64,000 nucleotides of DNA from Arcuatula senhousia (taxonomy: Eukaryota; Mollusca; Bivalvia; Mytilida; Mytilidae). The translations under genes and the position numbers were made by a program. The DNA is taken from the NCBI GenBank assembly GCA_963971305.1, contig CAXARO010000184.1, forward strand, positions 87,001 to 151,000, given 5' to 3'. The first letter of the stretch is position 1, and each line of letters starts with the position of its first letter. Positions 22,101 to 36,500 of this stretch are shown here, piece after piece. The notes under the pieces were generated by a model. The model saw nothing but the letters and a program-made list of their open reading frames with translations. It ran no database searches and had not been told where the DNA came from.

Positions 22101-25100
22101 TTAACATGTTTTGACCACTTTCAGTGCAAAAATGTCAATTTTCACATTTTTGGAAAAAAGGGGGGATGAACTATTAATTTCTTTATTTCTAATATCTGAG
22201 ACCCTTAAATGGGTTAAATGTGTTGAAATAGTGTCATAAAGTTGATTTGACCTTGAAAAGTCAGTCAAGGTCATACGGTTACTCTGTATCTAAGACCGGT
22301 GTAAATTTCCTTTAAATCCATTCGCGTTCAATATTTTAGCAATTTTTTCTCATTTTGGGGTTTTAAGAGGTAGTAAAGACATTGGACAACTGATTAGCAC
22401 TAAAAACATGACTAAAATATGAATAATTATGTAAAATATAGATCTGTATATGTAGTAACCCTTAAAATTCCATTTTGGTTAATTTGACCTTGACCTTTGA
22501 CCTTGGATTTTGACATTTTTGGATGTAACATATGTCACCTAAGTTTAATGGTGAAGGTTCCAAGTCTCTATGACCAACGGTTTAAAAGATAAAAATTTTG
22601 ACGCGTCGCGACACTTTTTGAACCTTAAACGCGTCAACAGGAAGTGATTTGAAATTTATCAAATTGGTCCATAGAGCTTGTTTATTAGTTCTTCAACACT
22701 TTGCATGCTTTAGTTTTTCTATTTTTATTGTAGTTTAGGAGGAGAAGAAGACACAAACTTTACGGTGTTAGGGGAGATAACTCCGTAACAATAAATAGTT
22801 CGCTTTCGCAGGGTAAATTGCGAAGAGTTTTTTTATGACCGATATACTACCTTAAATATCAATATGATATGTCGCGAAACAAAAAATATTTTGGGGCGGC
22901 GGATGAAAAATAATAATAATAATAATAATAATCAGAAGAATTGCTAGAAGGTCTTTACGACCGTAGTCGTGAAAGACCTTAATAAAGACCGGTCAACATT
23001 TTTTCATCTGATTTTGACTAAATATGATTAAAAGTAGTACATTTAACATGTTTTGACCACTTTCAGTGCAAAAATGTCAATTTTCACATTTTTGGAAAAA
23101 AGGGGGGATGAACTATTAATTTCTTTATTTCTAATATCTGAGACCCTTAAATGGGTTAAATGTGTTGAAATAGTGTCATAAAGTTGATTTGACCTTGAAA
23201 AGTCAGTCAAGGTCATACGGTTACTCTGTATCTAAGACCGGTGTAAATTTCCTTTAAATCCATTCGCGTTCAATATTTTAGCAATTTTTTCTCATTTTGG
23301 GGTTTTAAGAGGTAGTAAAGACATTGGACAACTGATTAGCACTAAAAACATGACTAAAATATGAATAATTATGTAAAATATAGATCTGTATATGTAGTAA
23401 CCCTTAAAATTCCATTTTGGTTAATTTGACCTTGACCTTTGACCTTGGATTTTGACATTTTTGGATGTAACATATGTCACCTAAGTTTAATGGTGAAGGT
23501 TCCAAGTCTCTATGACCAACGGTTTAAAAGATAAAAATTTTGACGCGTCGCGACACTTTTTGAACCTTAAACGCGTCAACAGGAAGTGATTTGAAATTTA
23601 TCAAATTGGTCCATAGAGCTTGTTTATTAGTTCTTCAACACTTTGCATGCTTTAGTTTTTCTATTTTTATTGTAGTTTAGGAGGAGAAGAAGACACAAAC
23701 TTTACGGTGTTAGGGGAGATAACTCCGTAACAATAAATAGTTCGCTTTCGCAGGGTAAATTGCGAAGAGTTTTTTTATGACCGATATACTACCTTAAATA
23801 TCAATATGATATGTCGCGAAACAAAAAATATTTTGGGGCGGCGGATGAAAAATAATAATAATAATAATAATAATCAGAAGAATTGCTAGAAGGTCTTTAC
23901 GACCGTAGTCGTGAAAGACCTTAATAAAGACCGGTCAACATTTTTTCATCTGATTTTGACTAAATATGATTAAAAGTAGTACATTTAACATGTTTTGACC
24001 ACTTTCAGTGCAAAAATGTCAATTTTCACATTTTTGGAAAAAAGGGGGGATGAACTATTAATTTCTTTATTTCTAATATCTGAGACCCTTAAATGGGTTA
24101 AATGTGTTGAAATAGTGTCATAAAGTTGATTTGACCTTGAAAAGTCAGTCAAGGTCATACGGTTACTCTGTATCTAAGACCGGTGTAAATTTCCTTTAAA
24201 TCCATTCGCGTTCAATATTTTAGCAATTTTTTCTCATTTTGGGGTTTTAAGAGGTAGTAAAGACATTGGACAACTGATTAGCACTAAAAACATGACTAAA
24301 ATATGAATAATTATGTAAAATATAGATCTGTATATGTAGTAACCCTTAAAATTCCATTTTGGTTAATTTGACCTTGACCTTTGACCTTGGATTTTGACAT
24401 TTTTGGATGTAACATATGTCACCTAAGTTTAATGGTGAAGGTTCCAAGTCTCTATGACCAACGGTTTAAAAGATAAAAATTTTGACGCGTCGCGACACTT
24501 TTTGAACCTTAAACGCGTCAACAGGAAGTGATTTGAAATTTATCAAATTGGTCCATAGAGCTTGTTTATTAGTTCTTCAACACTTTGCATGCTTTAGTTT
24601 TTCTATTTTTATTGTAGTTTAGGAGGAGAAGAAGACACAAACTTTACGGTGTTAGGGGAGATAACTCCGTAACAATAAATAGTTCGCTTTCGCAGGGTAA
24701 ATTGCGAAGAGTTTTTTTATGACCGATATACTACCTTAAATATCAATATGATATGTCGCGAAACAAAAAATATTTTGGGGCGGCGGATGAAAAATAATAA
24801 TAATAATAATAATAATCAGAAGAATTGCTAGAAGGTCTTTACGACCGTAGTCGTGAAAGACCTTAATAAAGACCGGTCAACATTTTTTCATCTGATTTTG
24901 ACTAAATATGATTAAAAGTAGTACATTTAACATGTTTTGACCACTTTCAGTGCAAAAATGTCAATTTTCACATTTTTGGAAAAAAGGGGGGATGAACTAT
25001 TAATTTCTTTATTTCTAATATCTGAGACCCTTAAATGGGTTAAATGTGTTGAAATAGTGTCATAAAGTTGATTTGACCTTGAAAAGTCAGTCAAGGTCAT

Positions 25101-28100
25101 ACGGTTACTCTGTATCTAAGACCGGTGTAAATTTCCTTTAAATCCATTCGCGTTCAATATTTTAGCAATTTTTTCTCATTTTGGGGTTTTAAGAGGTAGT
25201 AAAGACATTGGACAACTGATTAGCACTAAAAACATGACTAAAATATGAATAATTATGTAAAATATAGATCTGTATATGTAGTAACCCTTAAAATTCCATT
25301 TTGGTTAATTTGACCTTGACCTTTGACCTTGGATTTTGACATTTTTGGATGTAACATATGTCACCTAAGTTTAATGGTGAAGGTTCCAAGTCTCTATGAC
25401 CAACGGTTTAAAAGATAAAAATTTTGACGCGTCGCGACACTTTTTGAACCTTAAACGCGTCAACAGGAAGTGATTTGAAATTTATCAAATTGGTCCATAG
25501 AGCTTGTTTATTAGTTCTTCAACACTTTGCATGCTTTAGTTTTTCTATTTTTATTGTAGTTTAGGAGGAGAAGAAGACACAAACTTTACGGTGTTAGGGG
25601 AGATAACTCCGTAACAATAAATAGTTCGCTTTCGCAGGGTAAATTGCGAAGAGTTTTTTTATGACCGATATACTACCTTAAATATCAATATGATATGTCG
25701 CGAAACAAAAAATATTTTGGGGCGGCGGATGAAAAATAATAATAATAATAATAATAATCAGAAGAATTGCTAGAAGGTCTTTACGACCGTAGTCGTGAAA
25801 GACCTTAATAAAGACCGGTCAACATTTTTTCATCTGATTTTGACTAAATATGATTAAAAGTAGTACATTTAACATGTTTTGACCACTTTCAGTGCAAAAA
25901 TGTCAATTTTCACATTTTTGGAAAAAAGGGGGGATGAACTATTAATTTCTTTATTTCTAATATCTGAGACCCTTAAATGGGTTAAATGTGTTGAAATAGT
26001 GTCATAAAGTTGATTTGACCTTGAAAAGTCAGTCAAGGTCATACGGTTACTCTGTATCTAAGACCGGTGTAAATTTCCTTTAAATCCATTCGCGTTCAAT
26101 ATTTTAGCAATTTTTTCTCATTTTGGGGTTTTAAGAGGTAGTAAAGACATTGGACAACTGATTAGCACTAAAAACATGACTAAAATATGAATAATTATGT
26201 AAAATATAGATCTGTATATGTAGTAACCCTTAAAATTCCATTTTGGTTAATTTGACCTTGACCTTTGACCTTGGATTTTGACATTTTTGGATGTAACATA
26301 TGTCACCTAAGTTTAATGGTGAAGGTTCCAAGTCTCTATGACCAACGGTTTAAAAGATAAAAATTTTGACGCGTCGCGACACTTTTTGAACCTTAAACGC
26401 GTCAACAGGAAGTGATTTGAAATTTATCAAATTGGTCCATAGAGCTTGTTTATTAGTTCTTCAACACTTTGCATGCTTTAGTTTTTCTATTTTTATTGTA
26501 GTTTAGGAGGAGAAGAAGACACAAACTTTACGGTGTTAGGGGAGATAACTCCGTAACAATAAATAGTTCGCTTTCGCAGGGTAAATTGCGAAGAGTTTTT
26601 TTATGACCGATATACTACCTTAAATATCAATATGATATGTCGCGAAACAAAAAATATTTTGGGGCGGCGGATGAAAAATAATAATAATAATAATAATAAT
26701 CAGAAGAATTGCTAGAAGGTCTTTACGACCGTAGTCGTGAAAGACCTTAATAAAGACCGGTCAACATTTTTTCATCTGATTTTGACTAAATATGATTAAA
26801 AGTAGTACATTTAACATGTTTTGACCACTTTCAGTGCAAAAATGTCAATTTTCACATTTTTGGAAAAAAGGGGGGATGAACTATTAATTTCTTTATTTCT
26901 AATATCTGAGACCCTTAAATGGGTTAAATGTGTTGAAATAGTGTCATAAAGTTGATTTGACCTTGAAAAGTCAGTCAAGGTCATACGGTTACTCTGTATC
27001 TAAGACCGGTGTAAATTTCCTTTAAATCCATTCGCGTTCAATATTTTAGCAATTTTTTCTCATTTTGGGGTTTTAAGAGGTAGTAAAGACATTGGACAAC
27101 TGATTAGCACTAAAAACATGACTAAAATATGAATAATTATGTAAAATATAGATCTGTATATGTAGTAACCCTTAAAATTCCATTTTGGTTAATTTGACCT
27201 TGACCTTTGACCTTGGATTTTGACATTTTTGGATGTAACATATGTCACCTAAGTTTAATGGTGAAGGTTCCAAGTCTCTATGACCAACGGTTTAAAAGAT
27301 AAAAATTTTGACGCGTCGCGACACTTTTTGAACCTTAAACGCGTCAACAGGAAGTGATTTGAAATTTATCAAATTGGTCCATAGAGCTTGTTTATTAGTT
27401 CTTCAACACTTTGCATGCTTTAGTTTTTCTATTTTTATTGTAGTTTAGGAGGAGAAGAAGACACAAACTTTACGGTGTTAGGGGAGATAACTCCGTAACA
27501 ATAAATAGTTCGCTTTCGCAGGGTAAATTGCGAAGAGTTTTTTTATGACCGATATACTACCTTAAATATCAATATGATATGTCGCGAAACAAAAAATATT
27601 TTGGGGCGGCGGATGAAAAATAATAATAATAATAATAATAATCAGAAGAATTGCTAGAAGGTCTTTACGACCGTAGTCGTGAAAGACCTTAATAAAGACC
27701 GGTCAACATTTTTTCATCTGATTTTGACTAAATATGATTAAAAGTAGTACATTTAACATGTTTTGACCACTTTCAGTGCAAAAATGTCAATTTTCACATT
27801 TTTGGAAAAAAGGGGGGATGAACTATTAATTTCTTTATTTCTAATATCTGAGACCCTTAAATGGGTTAAATGTGTTGAAATAGTGTCATAAAGTTGATTT
27901 GACCTTGAAAAGTCAGTCAAGGTCATACGGTTACTCTGTATCTAAGACCGGTGTAAATTTCCTTTAAATCCATTCGCGTTCAATATTTTAGCAAATTTTT
28001 CTCATTTTGGGGTTTTAAGAGGTAGTAAAGACATTGGACAACTGATTAGCACTAAAAACATGACTAAAATATGAATAATTATGTAAAATATAGATCTGTA

Positions 28101-29312
28101 TATGTAGTAACCCTTAAAATTCCATTTTGGTTAATTTGACCTTGACCTTTGACCTTGGATTTTGACATTTTTGGATGTAACATATGTCACCTAAGTTTAA
28201 TGGTGAAGGTTCCAAGTCTCTATGACCAACGGTTTAAAAGATAAAAATTTTGACGCGTCGCGACACTTTTTGAACCTTAAACGCGTCAACAGGAAGTGAT
28301 TTGAAATTTATCAAATTGGTCCATAGAGCTTGTTTATTAGTTCTTCAACACTTTGCATGCTTTAGTTTTTCTATTTTTATTGTAGTTTAGGAGGAGAAGA
28401 AGACACAAACTTTACGGTGTTAGGGGAGATAACTCCGTAACAATAAATAGTTCGCTTTCGCAGGGTAAATTGCGAAGAGTTTTTTTATGACCGATATACT
28501 ACCTTAAATATCAATATGATATGTCGCGAAACAAAAAATATTTTGGGGCGGCGGATGAAAAATAATAATAATAATAATAATAATCAGAAGAATTGCTAGA
28601 AGGTCTTTACGACCGTAGTCGTGAAAGACCTTAATAAAGACCGGTCAACATTTTTTCATCTGATTTTGACTAAATATGATTAAAAGTAGTACATTTAACA
28701 TGTTTTGACCACTTTCAGTGCAAAAATGTCAATTTTCACATTTTTGGAAAAAAGGGGGGATGAACTATTAATTTCTTTATTTCTAATATCTGAGACCCTT
28801 AAATGGGTTAAATGTGTTGAAATAGTGTCATAAAGTTGATTTGACCTTGAAAAGTCAGTCAAGGTCATACGGTTACTCTGTATCTAAGACCGGTGTAAAT
28901 TTCCTTTAAATCCATTCGCGTTCAATATTTTAGCAAATTTTTCTCATTTTGGGGTTTTAAGAGGTAGTAAAGACATTGGACAACTGATTAGCACTAAAAA
29001 CATGACTAAAATATGAATAATTATGTAAAATATAGATCTGTATATGTAGTAACCCTTAAAATTCCATTTTGGTTAATTTGACCTTGACCTTTGACCTTGG
29101 ATTTTGACATTTTTGGATGTAACATATGTCACCTAAGTTTAATGGTGAAGGTTCCAAGTCTCTATGACCAACGGTTTAAAAGATAAAAATTTTGACGCGT
29201 CGCGACACTTTTTGAACCTTAAACGCGTCAACAGGAAGTGATTTGAAATTTATCAAATTGGTCCATAGAGCTTGTTTATTAGTTCTTCAACACTTTGCAT
29301 GCTTTAGTTTTT

Positions 29313-29371
29313 ATACGACCGCAAAATTTTTGCGATCGTATTATGTTATGGCGATGTCGTCGTCGTCGTTG

Positions 29372-29403
<32 letters not shown>

Positions 29404-30559
29404 TGTAGACACTTTGGTTTCCGTGCGATAACTTTAGTTGTAGTTAACCAAGTGTTATAAAATTTTGATATGATGTTTATAACCACTAAAGGAAGGTTGG
29501 TATTGCATTTGGGGTTTCTGGCCCCTACCGTTTAAGAAAAAAGGGCCAAAAGGGGCAAAAATGGGTTTATTGACAAAACGTCTGTAGAATTTTTAATTTT
29601 CATCCGATTTTGATCATTCTTTTTTTATTATATTCCTAAATAAATTCTGTTAACAAAATGTATCAATGGCTTTGATGTATCTTGTACCGTTACATTGCTA
29701 CTGGGGGTCAAAAAGGGGCCACACCGGAAAAATTGACTTTTTTATTTGTGGTCCGATTTTCAAAATCTTTTTTTCATTGGAATCATTGTGAAAATCTGTG
29801 CCTGCGTTTTTCAATCAGATTTGCAATATCTTTTACCGTTTTTGAGAATTTAGGGGTCAAAGGGGCCAAAAACGCCGTTTTTTAAAGTTTGTCATTTAAA
29901 CCAAAAATTAAGTTGTAGTGGGCCTGCCAATTGTTATGAAGTTTTAATATGATGATTATATCCACTAAAGGAATGTTGGTTTTGTATTTGGGGTTTGTGG
30001 CCCCTTCTGTTTTAGAAAAAAAGGGCTAAAACGGGTATATTAGAATGTTTATCATTCATTCGATTTTCGAAATATTTTTTTATTGAATTCATCATTAAAT
30101 TCTATCTACTCAATGTGTCAATGATTTTGATATGTATTTCACCATTACATTGCTACAGGGGGGCTAAAGACAGGCCATGCCCATAAAATCAACTTTTTTA
30201 TTTGAGGTCCGATTTTCAAAATCTTTTTTTCATTGGATTCCTTGTGAATATTTATGCCTTATTTTTTAATCGGATTTGCAATATTTTTACCGTTTTTGAG
30301 AAATTAGGGGTCAAAGGGCCAAAATTGTAAATTAATACATGTATATAAATAAGGCTTTTTGTATTAGATGTTGATGTAAATAGAAATGTGTCAAAAATGC
30401 ATTTTTAAGTCCACCACAGGATGCATGTGTCAAAAAGCTTTGTAAGTCCACCATGGGCTTCATGTGACCAAAGCAATGGACTATCCATACTGGACCTCCA
30501 ACGTACAGGGTTCAACTTGTTGCGGTCGTATCATGCTGCGCTCGGCGTAGCTTTTTATT
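29313..30559. mobile_element. Insertion with inverted termini inside an A2 unit
   Basis: It interrupts the unit at AGTTTTT/CTATTTTT. The left end starts ATACGACCGCAA (29313-29324) and the right part contains the exact reverse complement TTGCGGTCGTAT (30520-30531), with a further 28 bp before the unit resumes. The left end is itself a 29-bp imperfect palindrome (29313-29341) and is followed by a (TCG/TTG)n tract. Inside are two diverged direct copies of about 450-480 bp (about 29432-29905 and 29911-30345) with GGTCCGATTTTCAAAATC and GGGGTCAAAGGGG phrases. No transposase is visible, so it would be non-autonomous. Flanking T runs make a target duplication impossible to define. The neighbouring units lack it. 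Confidence 0.7.
29355..29403. repeat. (TCG)n microsatellite
   Basis: About 16 trinucleotides of TCG with a few TTG variants lie near the left end of the insertion. The frame at 29243-29431 reads them as poly-serine and begins in the A unit, so it is not a gene. Confidence 0.9.
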
Positions 30560-33500
30560 CTATTTTTATTGTAGTTTAGGAGGAGAAGAAGACACAAACT
30601 TTACGGTGTTAGGGGAGATAACTCCGTAACAATAAATAGTTCGCTTTCGCAGGGTAAATTGCGAAGAGTTTTTTTATGACCGATATACTACCTTAAATAT
30701 CAATATGATATGTCGCGAAACAAAAAATATTTTGGGGCGGCGGATGAAAAATAATAATAATAATAATAATAATCAGAAGAATTGCTAGAAGGTCTTTACG
30801 ACCGTAGTCGTGAAAGACCTTAATAAAGACCGGTCAACATTTTTTCATCTGATTTTGACTAAATATGATTAAAAGTAGTACATTTAACATGTTTTGACCA
30901 CTTTCAGTGCAAAAATGTCAATTTTCACATTTTTGGAAAAAAGGGGGGATGAACTATTAATTTCTTTATTTCTAATATCTGAGACCCTTAAATGGGTTAA
31001 ATGTGTTGAAATAGTGTCATAAAGTTGATTTGACCTTGAAAAGTCAGTCAAGGTCATACGGTTACTCTGTATCTAAGACCGGTGTAAATTTCCTTTAAAT
31101 CCATTCGCGTTCAATATTTTAGCAATTTTTTCTCATTTTGGGGTTTTAAGAGGTAGTAAAGACATTGGACAACTGATTAGCACTAAAAACATGACTAAAA
31201 TATGAATAATTATGTAAAATATAGATCTGTATATGTAGTAACCCTTAAAATTCCATTTTGGTTAATTTGACCTTGACCTTTGACCTTGGATTTTGACATT
31301 TTTGGATGTAACATATGTCACCTAAGTTTAATGGTGAAGGTTCCAAGTCTCTATGACCAACGGTTTAAAAGATAAAAATTTTGACGCGTCGCGACACTTT
31401 TTGAACCTTAAACGCGTCAACAGGAAGTGATTTGAAATTTATCAAATTGGTCCATAGAGCTTGTTTATTAGTTCTTCAACACTTTGCATGCTTTAGTTTT
31501 TCTATTTTTATTGTAGTTTAGGAGGAGAAGAAGACACAAACTTTACGGTGTTAGGGGAGATAACTCCGTAACAATAAATAGTTCGCTTTCGCAGGGTAAA
31601 TTGCGAAGAGTTTTTTTATGACCGATATACTACCTTAAATATCAATATGATATGTCGCGAAACAAAAAATATTTTGGGGCGGCGGATGAAAAATAATAAT
31701 AATAATAATAATAATCAGAAGAATTGCTAGAAGGTCTTTACGACCGTAGTCGTGAAAGACCTTAATAAAGACCGGTCAACATTTTTTCATCTGATTTTGA
31801 CTAAATATGATTAAAAGTAGTACATTTAACATGTTTTGACCACTTTCAGTGCAAAAATGTCAATTTTCACATTTTTGGAAAAAAGGGGGGATGAACTATT
31901 AATTTCTTTATTTCTAATATCTGAGACCCTTAAATGGGTTAAATGTGTTGAAATAGTGTCATAAAGTTGATTTGACCTTGAAAAGTCAGTCAAGGTCATA
32001 CGGTTACTCTGTATCTAAGACCGGTGTAAATTTCCTTTAAATCCATTCGCGTTCAATATTTTAGCAATTTTTTCTCATTTTGGGGTTTTAAGAGGTAGTA
32101 AAGACATTGGACAACTGATTAGCACTAAAAACATGACTAAAATATGAATAATTATGTAAAATATAGATCTGTATATGTAGTAACCCTTAAAATTCCATTT
32201 TGGTTAATTTGACCTTGACCTTTGACCTTGGATTTTGACATTTTTGGATGTAACATATGTCACCTAAGTTTAATGGTGAAGGTTCCAAGTCTCTATGACC
32301 AACGGTTTAAAAGATAAAAATTTTGACGCGTCGCGACACTTTTTGAACCTTAAACGCGTCAACAGGAAGTGATTTGAAATTTATCAAATTGGTCCATAGA
32401 GCTTGTTTATTAGTTCTTCAACACTTTGCATGCTTTAGTTTTTCTATTTTTATTGTAGTTTAGGAGGAGAAGAAGACACAAACTTTACGGTGTTAGGGGA
32501 GATAACTCCGTAACAATAAATAGTTCGCTTTCGCAGGGTAAATTGCGAAGAGTTTTTTTATGACCGATATACTACCTTAAATATCAATATGATATGTCGC
32601 GAAACAAAAAATATTTTGGGGCGGCGGATGAAAAATAATAATAATAATAATAATAATCAGAAGAATTGCTAGAAGGTCTTTACGACCGTAGTCGTGAAAG
32701 ACCTTAATAAAGACCGGTCAACATTTTTTCATCTGATTTTGACTAAATATGATTAAAAGTAGTACATTTAACATGTTTTGACCACTTTCAGTGCAAAAAT
32801 GTCAATTTTCACATTTTTGGAAAAAAGGGGGGATGAACTATTAATTTCTTTATTTCTAATATCTGAGACCCTTAAATGGGTTAAATGTGTTGAAATAGTG
32901 TCATAAAGTTGATTTGACCTTGAAAAGTCAGTCAAGGTCATACGGTTACTCTGTATCTAAGACCGGTGTAAATTTCCTTTAAATCCATTCGCGTTCAATA
33001 TTTTAGCAATTTTTTCTCATTTTGGGGTTTTAAGAGGTAGTAAAGACATTGGACAACTGATTAGCACTAAAAACATGACTAAAATATGAATAATTATGTA
33101 AAATATAGATCTGTATATGTAGTAACCCTTAAAATTCCATTTTGGTTAATTTGACCTTGACCTTTGACCTTGGATTTTGACATTTTTGGATGTAACATAT
33201 GTCACCTAAGTTTAATGGTGAAGGTTCCAAGTCTCTATGACCAACGGTTTAAAAGATAAAAATTTTGACGCGTCGCGACACTTTTTGAACCTTAAACGCG
33301 TCAACAGGAAGTGATTTGAAATTTATCAAATTGGTCCATAGAGCTTGTTTATTAGTTCTTCAACACTTTGCATGCTTTAGTTTTTCTATTTTTATTGTAG
33401 TTTAGGAGGAGAAGAAGACACAAACTTTACGGTGTTAGGGGAGATAACTCCGTAACAATAAATAGTTCGCTTTCGCAGGGTAAATTGCGAAGAGTTTTTT

Positions 33501-36500
33501 TATGACCGATATACTACCTTAAATATCAATATGATATGTCGCGAAACAAAAAATATTTTGGGGCGGCGGATGAAAAATAATAATAATAATAATAATAATC
33601 AGAAGAATTGCTAGAAGGTCTTTACGACCGTAGTCGTGAAAGACCTTAATAAAGACCGGTCAACATTTTTTCATCTGATTTTGACTAAATATGATTAAAA
33701 GTAGTACATTTAACATGTTTTGACCACTTTCAGTGCAAAAATGTCAATTTTCACATTTTTGGAAAAAAGGGGGGATGAACTATTAATTTCTTTATTTCTA
33801 ATATCTGAGACCCTTAAATGGGTTAAATGTGTTGAAATAGTGTCATAAAGTTGATTTGACCTTGAAAAGTCAGTCAAGGTCATACGGTTACTCTGTATCT
33901 AAGACCGGTGTAAATTTCCTTTAAATCCATTCGCGTTCAATATTTTAGCAATTTTTTCTCATTTTGGGGTTTTAAGAGGTAGTAAAGACATTGGACAACT
34001 GATTAGCACTAAAAACATGACTAAAATATGAATAATTATGTAAAATATAGATCTGTATATGTAGTAACCCTTAAAATTCCATTTTGGTTAATTTGACCTT
34101 GACCTTTGACCTTGGATTTTGACATTTTTGGATGTAACATATGTCACCTAAGTTTAATGGTGAAGGTTCCAAGTCTCTATGACCAACGGTTTAAAAGATA
34201 AAAATTTTGACGCGTCGCGACACTTTTTGAACCTTAAACGCGTCAACAGGAAGTGATTTGAAATTTATCAAATTGGTCCATAGAGCTTGTTTATTAGTTC
34301 TTCAACACTTTGCATGCTTTAGTTTTTCTATTTTTATTGTAGTTTAGGAGGAGAAGAAGACACAAACTTTACGGTGTTAGGGGAGATAACTCCGTAACAA
34401 TAAATAGTTCGCTTTCGCAGGGTAAATTGCGAAGAGTTTTTTTATGACCGATATACTACCTTAAATATCAATATGATATGTCGCGAAACAAAAAATATTT
34501 TGGGGCGGCGGATGAAAAATAATAATAATAATAATAATAATCAGAAGAATTGCTAGAAGGTCTTTACGACCGTAGTCGTGAAAGACCTTAATAAAGACCG
34601 GTCAACATTTTTTCATCTGATTTTGACTAAATATGATTAAAAGTAGTACATTTAACATGTTTTGACCACTTTCAGTGCAAAAATGTCAATTTTCACATTT
34701 TTGGAAAAAAGGGGGGATGAACTATTAATTTCTTTATTTCTAATATCTGAGACCCTTAAATGGGTTAAATGTGTTGAAATAGTGTCATAAAGTTGATTTG
34801 ACCTTGAAAAGTCAGTCAAGGTCATACGGTTACTCTGTATCTAAGACCGGTGTAAATTTCCTTTAAATCCATTCGCGTTCAATATTTTAGCAATTTTTTC
34901 TCATTTTGGGGTTTTAAGAGGTAGTAAAGACATTGGACAACTGATTAGCACTAAAAACATGACTAAAATATGAATAATTATGTAAAATATAGATCTGTAT
35001 ATGTAGTAACCCTTAAAATTCCATTTTGGTTAATTTGACCTTGACCTTTGACCTTGGATTTTGACATTTTTGGATGTAACATATGTCACCTAAGTTTAAT
35101 GGTGAAGGTTCCAAGTCTCTATGACCAACGGTTTAAAAGATAAAAATTTTGACGCGTCGCGACACTTTTTGAACCTTAAACGCGTCAACAGGAAGTGATT
35201 TGAAATTTATCAAATTGGTCCATAGAGCTTGTTTATTAGTTCTTCAACACTTTGCATGCTTTAGTTTTTCTATTTTTATTGTAGTTTAGGAGGAGAAGAA
35301 GACACAAACTTTACGGTGTTAGGGGAGATAACTCCGTAACAATAAATAGTTCGCTTTCGCAGGGTAAATTGCGAAGAGTTTTTTTATGACCGATATACTA
35401 CCTTAAATATCAATATGATATGTCGCGAAACAAAAAATATTTTGGGGCGGCGGATGAAAAATAATAATAATAATAATAATAATCAGAAGAATTGCTAGAA
35501 GGTCTTTACGACCGTAGTCGTGAAAGACCTTAATAAAGACCGGTCAACATTTTTTCATCTGATTTTGACTAAATATGATTAAAAGTAGTACATTTAACAT
35601 GTTTTGACCACTTTCAGTGCAAAAATGTCAATTTTCACATTTTTGGAAAAAAGGGGGGATGAACTATTAATTTCTTTATTTCTAATATCTGAGACCCTTA
35701 AATGGGTTAAATGTGTTGAAATAGTGTCATAAAGTTGATTTGACCTTGAAAAGTCAGTCAAGGTCATACGGTTACTCTGTATCTAAGACCGGTGTAAATT
35801 TCCTTTAAATCCATTCGCGTTCAATATTTTAGCAATTTTTTCTCATTTTGGGGTTTTAAGAGGTAGTAAAGACATTGGACAACTGATTAGCACTAAAAAC
35901 ATGACTAAAATATGAATAATTATGTAAAATATAGATCTGTATATGTAGTAACCCTTAAAATTCCATTTTGGTTAATTTGACCTTGACCTTTGACCTTGGA
36001 TTTTGACATTTTTGGATGTAACATATGTCACCTAAGTTTAATGGTGAAGGTTCCAAGTCTCTATGACCAACGGTTTAAAAGATAAAAATTTTGACGCGTC
36101 GCGACACTTTTTGAACCTTAAACGCGTCAACAGGAAGTGATTTGAAATTTATCAAATTGGTCCATAGAGCTTGTTTATTAGTTCTTCAACACTTTGCATG
36201 CTTTAGTTTTTCTATTTTTATTGTAGTTTAGGAGGAGAAGAAGACACAAACTTTACGGTGTTAGGGGAGATAACTCCGTAACAATAAATAGTTCGCTTTC
36301 GCAGGGTAAATTGCGAAGAGTTTTTTTATGACCGATATACTACCTTAAATATCAATATGATATGTCGCGAAACAAAAAATATTTTGGGGCGGCGGATGAA
36401 AAATAATAATAATAATAATAATAATCAGAAGAATTGCTAGAAGGTCTTTACGACCGTAGTCGTGAAAGACCTTAATAAAGACCGGTCAACATTTTTTCAT

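Noticed and set aside
29243..29885. Frames of 62 and 67 codons in the insertion
   Set aside because: The first is partly A-unit sequence and partly the TCG microsatellite; the second is a short frame in a duplicated AT-rich segment with no domain.
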